Origin: Candidatus Bathyarchaeota archaeon | GTDB lineage: Archaea; Thermoproteota; Bathyarchaeia; TCS64 | DNA: 13,569 nucleotides | NCBI GenBank assembly: GCA_030613835.1 | Contig: JAUWLH010000024.1 | Coordinates: 1-13,569 of the forward strand | Reading direction: 5' to 3' | In this document: positions 1 to 6,073 of the stretch, one piece after another | Layout: each line of letters starts with the position of its first letter | How positions within the stretch are numbered: position 1 is the first letter of the stretch | The notes under the pieces: model-generated | Seen by the model: the letters and a program-made list of their open reading frames with translations, nothing else | What the model was told of the DNA's origin: nothing | Databases searched by the model: none | Position numbers and translations under genes: made by a program

Positions 1-507
1 CTGATCCAAGGGAGCAAGGCGGGCAGTGGATCAACTGACGAGACATCCACCCTTGGCGGCGCCAACGAGGTTTACGATGAGATGGACCCCGAAGTCCGCT
101 ACATCCTGGGTCCAGGCACCACGATCAAACAAATCCCTGACAGCATGGATGTCTAGAAGACCCTACACCGGGTTGACGTAGATGAAGATGGGAAGCTACT
201 AATCAAGGACGCTAACGAGCGGCAGCTTATTGATATCATCAACGGGAGGAAAGCCAGGCTGTACGTGGCAGTCATCGGCGGACAGGGTTTCGTCTTCGGT
301 AGGGGCAACCAGCAGTTGAGCCCCGAGGTCATCAGGGCAATAGGCAGGGAGAACATAATGATAGTGGCGACGCCGAACAAGCTGGCAACCCTTAGGGGTA
401 AACCTTTGAGGGTAGACACCGGCGATCACGGGCTGGACGAAGAACTGAAAGGCTACTACAAGCTTCATACCGGTTATGGGCGGCGTACCATCTACAGGGT
501 TGCCTAG
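1..507 (+). pseudogene. ATP-NAD kinase-like protein (COG3199 type), 3' part, interrupted by an in-frame TAG
   Basis: Reading frame 1 enters from the window edge and is the C-terminal part of an archaeal-type ATP-NAD/AcoX-like kinase, which would phosphorylate NAD to NADP in the cytosol. Seen: YILGPGTT at 100-123, IGGQGFVFGRGNQQLSPEVI at 271-330, IVATPNKL at 361-384 and LRVDTGD at 409-429, in the order known for this family. A TAG at 154-156 splits it between DSMDV and KTLHRVDV, where relatives usually carry a normal residue such as Glu. Both sides are otherwise intact and in the same frame, with no sign of decay. It is therefore a fresh nonsense mutation, a sequencing error, or a read-through site; pyrrolysine is less likely because TAG is the usual stop here. 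Without read-through, the downstream piece could start at GTG 265 but would lack most of the fold. The final TAG at 505-507 is followed four codons later by TGA. The N-terminal nucleotide-binding GGDGT region lies outside the window. Confidence 0.8.
154..156 (+). other. In-frame TAG inside the NAD kinase reading frame
   Basis: The codon lies between GTC and AAG, with conserved family sequence continuing in the same frame on both sides. One base change (GAG or AAG to TAG) would explain it. No ribosome binding site or ATG restarts translation just behind it. Confidence 0.9.
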
Positions 508-1222
508 TCTACCCGATGAACTGGCTGGGCTGGCGGAGGGGTACACTCTCAGTCGTTTCCCCTACTACGAGACAGCGGCCAAGATCTACAGGCTATCATC
601 AGATGACTCCGTCTTGTACCTGAAGATAATCGAGGATCAGCAAACGCTGAGCCTTGAACGGGAGTCCAGCATTCTCAAATGGATCGACGAAAGGGTCCCG
701 ACTCCTAACCTCCTCTATTACGGGGTTCAGGACGGGAATGAGTTCCAGCTGACAACCGAGGTAACCGGGATCCCTACCTACCAGGTTGAAACCACCGAGA
801 GGGAACACACAGTCAAGGCCCTCGGTGAAGCCCTGAGGATGATCCACTCTTTGGACCCCTCCGGATGTCCGATTGACAATAGAATCAGTAACCGGCTGAA
901 GCAGCTACAGGAGAACGGCGTCGATACCTCCCACCTCAAGGACCAGCCAGACGAGATTCTCATGTTCACCCACGGCGACTACTGTCTTCCCAACATAATC
1001 ATCAATGAAGGAGAGCTAAGCGGTGTGATAGATTGGGACTACGCCGGACTCGCAGACCCCTACGCTGATTTCGCCTCATGTATCTGGTCCATGGGCTACA
1101 ATTACGGGCTGGAAGAGACCGCGGAGAGGTGGGAGCCCTACTTCTTCATGGTTTACGGCTTAGATGATATCAATGTGGGGAAGCTGGCGTATTACCGGAA
1201 AATGATGGATCTGTTTCCGTAG
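476..1222 (+). CDS. APH-family phosphotransferase (aminoglycoside phosphotransferase/choline kinase fold)
   Basis: This 248-residue protein belongs to the APH/choline-kinase-like fold, which moves the ATP gamma-phosphate to a hydroxyl of a small molecule. Seen: the ATP-binding Lys about residue 50 (LYLK), Glu63 in the following helix, the catalytic loop HGDYCLPN at 166-173 and the metal-binding VIDWD at 184-188, followed by AGLADPYADFA as in APH(3')-like enzymes. Length and C-terminal layout match small APH enzymes (about 260 residues). ATG 476 overlaps the kinase frame by 32 bases; an in-frame TTG at 500 (8-base overlap) is an equally good start. The overlap suggests co-transcription with the NAD kinase. 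The natural substrate cannot be read from sequence. In an environmental archaeon a sugar, amino alcohol or nucleoside is as likely as an antibiotic, so no resistance claim is made. Confidence 0.85.
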   Translation: MGGVPSTGLPSLPDELAGLAEGYTLSRFPYYETAAKIYRLSSDDSVLYLKIIEDQQTLSLERESSILKWIDERVPTPNLLYYGVQDGNEFQLTTEVTGIPTYQVETTEREHTVKALGEALRMIHSLDPSGCPIDNRISNRLKQLQENGVDTSHLKDQPDEILMFTHGDYCLPNIIINEGELSGVIDWDYAGLADPYADFASCIWSMGYNYGLEETAERWEPYFFMVYGLDDINVGKLAYYRKMMDLFP

Positions 1223-1223
1223 C

Positions 1224-1251
1224 GTGAACGTTTTATTCATAAAATGTGAAC
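1224..1251 (+). repeat. AT-rich inverted repeat flanked by GTGAAC direct repeats
   Basis: TTTTAT (1231-1236) and ATAAAA (1239-1244) form a 14-base inverted repeat. It is flanked by two copies of GTGAAC at 1224-1229 and 1246-1251. It sits directly behind the phosphotransferase stop and could be a termination region or a regulator site; nothing in the sequence decides between these. Confidence 0.35.
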
Positions 1252-1334
1252 ATCAGCGAGGTTTTAATTACCCCCGAGAGAGTCTCATTCTTAAAACACA
1301 TCATTTTCTTGTTACTGATGGGTTACCCACCCAA

Positions 1335-1349
1335 CGTTATTAATATTGA
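1335..1349 (+). promoter_or_regulatory. Putative archaeal TATA box of the zinc-ribbon membrane protein gene
   Basis: The AT-rich run CGTTATTAATATTGA is centred about 27 bases before ATG 1368, the usual TATA position for a leaderless archaeal transcript. There is no ribosome binding site in front of this ATG, which fits leaderless initiation. An 11-base palindrome, TGGGT-T-ACCCA (1319-1329), lies just upstream and could bind a regulator. Confidence 0.5.
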
Positions 1350-1367
1350 TTTGAAAATAACTATACC

Positions 1368-2207
1368 ATGCAGTTTTGTCCCCATTGTGGAGAGGAGATC
1401 AAGGAGCCTGTCACTTACTGTCCCAGATGCGGGGAATTGCTTGAACAGGATGTAGCCAAAAGGAGGACGGTCACTGAGCACCTGAAGTACAGTATCGAGG
1501 TCCTGAAACAAAGCCCGTCCCTGCTCATGCCGCAGATCATTCTGAACCTCGCAATGATGATAGGTGGATTACTTTTCACGAAGATATACGGTGCAGACAT
1601 CTTCTTAGAGGTTAAATCAGCAGTTTTGGATGGCGGTGATCTGACACCCTATATCCCGTTGTTCAAGCTGGTAGCGGCATACATTCTGGTGGGGACGTTC
1701 CTTGACATGCTTATCCAGCCCTTCATACAGCACGTCTACTTGACGGCGGTACGAGAGGAAAAGTTGGATTTCGATGCCAGCTTCTCGTACGTACTCGGAA
1801 GGATTGGTGAATTCGTCGTGGCGCAACTCATCGTTCTGGCAATACCCGCCGCCATCGTTCTCGGGGTTATCGGGGTGCTTTCCAATGAGAGCATCGGGAA
1901 TGTTTATGGATTTTACTTGGGTTTCGGGCTAGTTTCATTCGTGTTGATTATCATGTTCTTTTTCATGCTTTCAGGTATCCAGATTATGGTCTGGGAGGGC
2001 ACCGGGTGCATGGACTCGTTCCGTCTCGCGGTGAGCTTCTTTAAGGATAGGTTCGGGATGCTGTTCAGCATAGGAGTCCTGGTATTAATTGTGGGGATGA
2101 TTCTGCAATACATGCCTCTGAACCAGTACTACAGCTTCGTCCCGAACATCTACTTCAGCATCGTGGAGATCGACATATTCCTGAACTATAGAAAGATGAG
2201 GAGATAG
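1368..2207 (+). CDS. Zinc-ribbon multi-pass membrane protein of unknown function
   Basis: A 279-residue protein with an N-terminal zinc ribbon: Cys4-x2-Cys7 and Cys18-x2-Cys21 (FCPHCGEE and YCPRCGELL). This is the short double-CXXC tag common on archaeal membrane and signalling proteins. After a polar linker come about five hydrophobic segments, near residues 51-70, 98-118, 149-171, 180-205 and 230-248, so it is an integral membrane protein with the ribbon probably cytoplasmic. The layout resembles uncharacterised DUF-type membrane proteins seen in many archaea. The sequence shows no catalytic motif or transport signature. It has its own promoter and ends 2 bases before the stop of the convergent dehydrogenase gene. 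No precise function is proposed. Confidence 0.8.
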   Translation: MQFCPHCGEEIKEPVTYCPRCGELLEQDVAKRRTVTEHLKYSIEVLKQSPSLLMPQIILNLAMMIGGLLFTKIYGADIFLEVKSAVLDGGDLTPYIPLFKLVAAYILVGTFLDMLIQPFIQHVYLTAVREEKLDFDASFSYVLGRIGEFVVAQLIVLAIPAAIVLGVIGVLSNESIGNVYGFYLGFGLVSFVLIIMFFFMLSGIQIMVWEGTGCMDSFRLAVSFFKDRFGMLFSIGVLVLIVGMILQYMPLNQYYSFVPNIYFSIVEIDIFLNYRKMRR

Positions 2208-2209
2208 GG

Positions 2210-3016
2210 CTACTTGGGCTTGTACGGCCCCAGGTACTCCTCCTGGAGAATGTTCCCACCGTCGATTACGATCTCGCTTCCCGTCAGGTAGCTGGACTCG
2301 TCCGATGCTAGGAACAGCACCAGGTTACCGATGTCCTCGGGGGTTCCCTGCCTGCCCATGGGTATCTTATACCCAAACTCCCGCATCACCTTCTCTGCGT
2401 CACCGTTCTCCATGCTGCCCCTGAGCCCGAACGCGCTGGAACTGAGGATGTAGCCAGGGAGGATAGCGTTCACGTTGATGCCGTACTGGGCAGTTTCGAG
2501 GGCTAACGCCTTCGTGAACCCGATGACAGCCGCCTTCGTTGCACCATACGCGGTCTGCCCGCCAACCGGTGTACCCACCATTGGACCCGTGACGCTGCTC
2601 ATGTTGATAATCTTGCCGTACTTTCTCTCCATCATGGACGGCAGCACCGCCTTGGAGCACCTGAACGTGCCGAAGATGTTGATGTTGAACATGAGCTGCA
2701 TGTACTCCTCGTCCATCTCAACAAGCTTCTTTCGCGGGTAGATTCCGGCGTTGTTGACGAGGATGTCCACCCTGCCGTGTTCCTCTATGATCTCCTTGAA
2801 TACCTCTGTTACCTGCTCTGGGTTTGTAACGTCGATGATCTTGGATGATGCCGATCCGCCTTCCTCCCTGATCCTGTCCGCTGTCTCCTCTACCTTCTCT
2901 GAGATATCGGTCAGCACCACATGGGCGCCGTGCCTCGCGAGGACCGTGCTTATGCCCTCACCTATCCCCTGCATCGCTCCGGTTACTACCGCTACTTTTC
3001 CTTCGAGTCTACTCAT
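2210..3016 (-). CDS. Short-chain dehydrogenase/reductase (SDR, FabG-like), probably NAD-dependent
   Basis: A 268-residue classical SDR that would oxidise an alcohol or reduce a ketone in the cytosol. Seen: the Rossmann motif TGAMQGIG at 12-19, NNAG at 88-91, Ser140/141, and the catalytic Tyr157-x3-Lys161 (YGATK). The C-terminal part has SSYLTGSEIVIDGG, typical of the FabG-like family. Asp37 at the end of the second strand (VVLTDIS) usually favours NAD over NADP. The start ATG overlaps the end of the GcvPB-like gene by 8 bases and is preceded by GAGG, so it is translationally coupled and the last gene of the operon. In this context it probably handles an alcohol or keto intermediate of the glycyl-radical/PLP pathway. 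The substrate is not deducible. Confidence 0.93.
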   Translation of the reverse strand: MSRLEGKVAVVTGAMQGIGEGISTVLARHGAHVVLTDISEKVEETADRIREEGGSASSKIIDVTNPEQVTEVFKEIIEEHGRVDILVNNAGIYPRKKLVEMDEEYMQLMFNINIFGTFRCSKAVLPSMMERKYGKIINMSSVTGPMVGTPVGGQTAYGATKAAVIGFTKALALETAQYGINVNAILPGYILSSSAFGLRGSMENGDAEKVMREFGYKIPMGRQGTPEDIGNLVLFLASDESSYLTGSEIVIDGGNILQEEYLGPYKPK

Positions 3017-4544
3017 GTTTCTTCCTCTTGTATGCCCTCCAGCTCATGGCCCACTTCTTTGGGTCGTTGAAGCCATCGAAGACGATCCTGTGATTGCTGC
3101 TGTTATGTGGTGCCGTCTTGACCAGCTCCGGGTCAGTGTATGCCTCCTCGATCACCCTCTCCACCACAGCGCCCCAGTAATCGATGTCCGCCTTGCTATA
3201 TGTCTCGCATGGCTCGGGCGTGAAAGGCTCGGGGATCAGCCACGGGTGGTGGCTGGTGAAGAAGCTCTGGATGCCATAGTCAATCACCCTGCGGTTCAGT
3301 TCCGCTATGCCCACACCTGTATCCTTCTTCAACTGCTCAAGACTCCACCTGGCCTGGTCTACCCGCCTGCCGGGGTATGTCAGGGTGATGCCCCTGATCT
3401 CCTTCAGCTTCTTGACTAGGTACTGGTTGTTAATCATGCTAATCTCCGCCGCCTCCCTGATGCCCCGAGCTCCCAAGGCCATGCACCAGGCATACGAGCG
3501 AACTACGACCTGTAGGTTGCCCATAAAGTCCCTGACCTTGCCTATGCTCTTGGGGCGGTCATAGTCGAGGGAGTATCGCCCGTCCTCCTTTTTCACGATG
3601 ACAGGTGTTGGTAGGTACTCCTCTAGCTCCTTTGTGACGCCTACCGCCGCTGATCCAGGGCCGCTGCTTCCGTGGGGGCTGCTGAAGGTTTTGTGTAGGT
3701 TGAAGAACAGCATATCGAAACCTGCTTCCTTTGCCCTTGTTACCCCCATGATGGCGTTTGCGTTTGCCTGGTCGTAGCTGCACAGGCCCCCCGCGTCGTG
3801 GATGATTCCTGTCCACTCGTCGATGTTCAGGTTGAATATGCCTATGTCCTCTGGGTTTGTGATGAAGCATCCCGCGGTTCTGGGGCCCACGACCTCCTTC
3901 AAGGCGTCGGTATCCGGTAGCCCTGTCTTCTCGTCAGGGTATAGCGTGAGCACCTTATATCCCGCGGTAGCAGGGGTTGCAGCGTCACATGGATGGCTGA
4001 ATATGGTGGTGATCACCTCATCCCTCTCGGGCTCCCCCCTGTCCGCATGGTATTTTCTCATTATGAGGGCGTTGTTGTAGCACCCCACAGAACCCCCTGG
4101 TGGCTGGAACGTGAACGCATCCATGCCACTGATCTCCTTGAGGTATGTATTGCCGAACTCGTACACCATCCCAAGTAACCCCTGAATGGTCTCCTCGGGC
4201 TGGAGCGGGTGGATATCCCCGATGAGTCCCGCGAACTCGTCGTTGATCTTGGGACTGTACTTCATGGTACATGTCCCGACCCCCAGATCGATCTCCATCT
4301 CCATTCCAAGGGTCATCTGACTGAGCCTCAGAAAGTGCCTGAGTACCTGTGCCTGGCTCAGCTCGGGAAGATCTGGGGCTGCCCTTCGCCTCATGGAGTC
4401 TGGGATGAGGTCTGATGCAGAGCCCATTATCCTCCTAATCTTTTCCTCCGCCCTTGGAGGTATGAACCCTCTCTCCCCAGGTGAGGTCAACTCGTGTATT
4501 ATGGGCTCGTTCCACCGTGGCGCATAATACTCTCTCACCTTCAT
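3009..4544 (-). CDS. Glycine dehydrogenase subunit 2-like protein (GcvPB paralogue, PLP-dependent)
   Basis: A 511-residue homologue of the PLP-carrying P-protein subunit 2. In the glycine cleavage system that subunit decarboxylates glycine and hands the aminomethyl group to the lipoyl arm of GcvH. Seen: TMKYSPKIND at 93-102, HPLQPEETIQGLLG at 112-125, GMDAFTFQPPGG at 140-151, and the Schiff-base Lys285 in NLHKTFSSPHGSSGPG. Departures from true GcvPB are many: the usual LQPAAGAHGE is FQPPGGSVGC, DSAHGTNPASA is SHPCDAATPATA, YYDGAN is SYDQAN, PHGGGGPG is PHGSSGPG, and the usual RRLDE near the end is absent. I infer a paralogue with another substrate, though a divergent glycine enzyme is possible. 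A perfect GGGAGGTG lies 5 bases before the ATG, which overlaps the stop of the partner subunit. Confidence 0.85.
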   Translation of the reverse strand: MKVREYYAPRWNEPIIHELTSPGERGFIPPRAEEKIRRIMGSASDLIPDSMRRRAAPDLPELSQAQVLRHFLRLSQMTLGMEMEIDLGVGTCTMKYSPKINDEFAGLIGDIHPLQPEETIQGLLGMVYEFGNTYLKEISGMDAFTFQPPGGSVGCYNNALIMRKYHADRGEPERDEVITTIFSHPCDAATPATAGYKVLTLYPDEKTGLPDTDALKEVVGPRTAGCFITNPEDIGIFNLNIDEWTGIIHDAGGLCSYDQANANAIMGVTRAKEAGFDMLFFNLHKTFSSPHGSSGPGSAAVGVTKELEEYLPTPVIVKKEDGRYSLDYDRPKSIGKVRDFMGNLQVVVRSYAWCMALGARGIREAAEISMINNQYLVKKLKEIRGITLTYPGRRVDQARWSLEQLKKDTGVGIAELNRRVIDYGIQSFFTSHHPWLIPEPFTPEPCETYSKADIDYWGAVVERVIEEAYTDPELVKTAPHNSSNHRIVFDGFNDPKKWAMSWRAYKRKKHE

Positions 4545-5935
4545 GCCAGCACCTCCCTCAAAGCTGCATCCAGTCTCTCTATCATGTCCAGGCTGTGCAT
4601 CTCGGTGACACAGTAAAGGGCGGCATCGCCCATCCCTGGGTACTCTATGGTGATGTCCTTCCCACCGAATATCCCGTGTCCGAGAAGGAACTCGTTGATA
4701 TCTTTGACTGGCTTGCTGAACTTGACCGGGAACTCCTTGAAGAAGCCCCTGTAGGGCACATACACTCCGTCAATCTCCTCCATCAAACTCGCCGTATAGT
4801 TGCTCTTCTGAATGATGGTCTCGCCCAACTCCTTCATCCCCTTGGGGCCCAGCAGGCTCATGTACACTGCCGCCGTGATCCCCCAGAGGGCTGTGGTCGT
4901 GCCGACCCAGTCCTTGGCGTTCTCACGGGCCATGTAGCTGGTCCTCTCATAGAGGGCCTGACCGAAGCCGTACTCCCCTTCCACCGACGTGGTGGCTAAG
5001 CTCACCAGCCTCATCGGGAACTCGGAGACGTAGCTCAGCTCGTCCCTGGTAGCGATGAAGCCGCAGCTTCCCCCACCCGCGAACATCCTGATTCCCAGTG
5101 GTTGCGCCTCGCCGCAGGCGATGTCAGCGCCGTAGCTTGCCGGTGATGCCAACACGCCCAGTGAGATGGCATCAACTCCAACCACGCTCTCGGCGTCCAC
5201 ATCGTGGGTGATGTCACTTATCTCCTGCGCCTCAGCCTCGATGACCCCCAGATAATTAGGGTTCTCAAAGTAAACGCAGGCGACCTTGTCGCTCATCTTG
5301 GCTTTCAGGTCCTCTATATCAACCCTGCCTGTCTCAGTATCCATATCGACCATCGTGATCTTGATCGCGTTCTTTGGGTTAACCGATCCACAAAAGTTCT
5401 CCAGTATCTGGAGCCTAGCCGGGCTCACGTTCCTCGGGACCAGGATTTTCCTTCTCTCCGTGATCCTTGAGGCCATCCTCACGCTATTCCCAGCGGCTGC
5501 GCCCCAGTCGTATGTTGGAATGCCCGATACCTCCATGTCCAGCAACTCGCATATGAGGCTCTGGAACTCGAAATTAGCCTGAAACCTGCCTAGGTCACTG
5601 TGGCTCCCACCCGCATAGGCTGTGAGGAACTCGCTCCTACTCTGAATGATCTCACAGACCTTGGGTACATAGTGCTGCCAGCAGCCCGCCCCCAGGAAGC
5701 TGATGTAATCGTTGGCGGTCTTGTTTTTCGATAATAATCCCTCAACGTGTCTCCTCAAATCGAGTTCGCCCGGTAATGCCTCGGGTAGATCCATGGGTCG
5801 TTTCAGCAATAGCCTGTCTGGTATCATCTCCGCGTAGAGCTCCTCGGCGCTTGAGGCCCCTATCTCGTCCAGCATCTTTTTCTTGATACTCGGGACCGAG
5901 TTTGGGATGTATGGATGAACAAAATCAGTTCCCAT
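4541..5935 (-). CDS. Glycine dehydrogenase subunit 1-like protein (GcvPA paralogue)
   Basis: This is the partner subunit of the split P-protein, 464 residues from ATG 5935. That ATG starts MGTDFVHPYIPNS, matching the usual N-terminus; an in-frame TTG at 5944 is the alternative. Seen (counted from the TTG): FLGAG at 83-87, HYVP at 91-94, TAY at 108-110, FEFQSLICELLDMEV at 125-139 and YGADI..GEAQPLG at 271-284, all in family order. Signature segments are changed. TAYTPYQPEISQG of true GcvPA is TAYAGGSHSDLGR. The conserved REQHIRR..A.SNICTN block is YERTSYMARENAKDWVGTTT at 332-351. PGR becomes PMR. These blocks contact the active site in glycine decarboxylases, so substrate or chemistry has probably shifted. 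It overlaps the next subunit by 4 bases (ATGA) and presumably forms a heterotetramer with it. It has no ribosome binding site of its own. Confidence 0.85.
   Translation of the reverse strand: MGTDFVHPYIPNSVPSIKKKMLDEIGASSAEELYAEMIPDRLLLKRPMDLPEALPGELDLRRHVEGLLSKNKTANDYISFLGAGCWQHYVPKVCEIIQSRSEFLTAYAGGSHSDLGRFQANFEFQSLICELLDMEVSGIPTYDWGAAAGNSVRMASRITERRKILVPRNVSPARLQILENFCGSVNPKNAIKITMVDMDTETGRVDIEDLKAKMSDKVACVYFENPNYLGVIEAEAQEISDITHDVDAESVVGVDAISLGVLASPASYGADIACGEAQPLGIRMFAGGGSCGFIATRDELSYVSEFPMRLVSLATTSVEGEYGFGQALYERTSYMARENAKDWVGTTTALWGITAAVYMSLLGPKGMKELGETIIQKSNYTASLMEEIDGVYVPYRGFFKEFPVKFSKPVKDINEFLLGHGIFGGKDITIEYPGMGDAALYCVTEMHSLDMIERLDAALREVLA
4550..4557 (-). promoter_or_regulatory. Strong ribosome binding site of the GcvPB-like gene
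   Basis: Read on the - strand this is GGGAGGTG, 5 bases before ATG 4544. It confirms that start and shows the 16S anti-Shine-Dalgarno is used inside operons here. Confidence 0.8.
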
Positions 5936-5944
5936 CTTGAACAA

Positions 5945-6073
5945 TTTGATAAGTAGCGGTCCTCGTTTATCACTTTCCCTGCCCTGAATCTGGCCCGATG
6001 AATCAACTTGAGGGGATTACCTAATCCCGCCAGCACATTTCTTGGGCGAGCCATGGGGACTCACGCCCCCCTT
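5945..6073 (-). other. Gap between the glycyl radical enzyme gene and the GcvPA-like gene, with a small hairpin
   Basis: This 129-base gap contains a perfect hairpin, GGGATT-ACCT-AATCCC at 6013-6028. No convincing TATA box lies at the right distance from ATG 5935. The hairpin lacks a T-run, so it is not a clear terminator and may be an mRNA processing or stabilising element. A 64-codon ORF starts at 6054 but shows no family resemblance. Confidence 0.4.

Noticed and set aside
1..507. Pyrrolysine as the firm explanation of the TAG
   Set aside because: TAG is the commonest stop in the window and no pyl gene or methylamine methyltransferase is visible; kept only as a possibility.
476..1222. Antibiotic resistance gene
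   Set aside because: The APH fold covers many natural substrates; no mobile element or resistance context is present.
2751..3419. 222-codon + strand ORF
   Set aside because: It lies antisense to the dehydrogenase and GcvPB-like genes, which have clear motifs; the composition looks like a shadow frame.
3009..5944. Straight annotation as the glycine cleavage system P-protein (gcvPA/gcvPB)
   Set aside because: The fold and PLP lysine fit, but many glycine-specific blocks are replaced and gcvH and gcvT are not in view, so it is called GcvP-like instead.
5860..6054. 64-codon - strand ORF starting upstream of the GcvPA-like gene
   Set aside because: No recognisable family and no clear ribosome binding site; more than half of its length overlaps the real gene in another frame. 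A leader peptide is possible but not supported.
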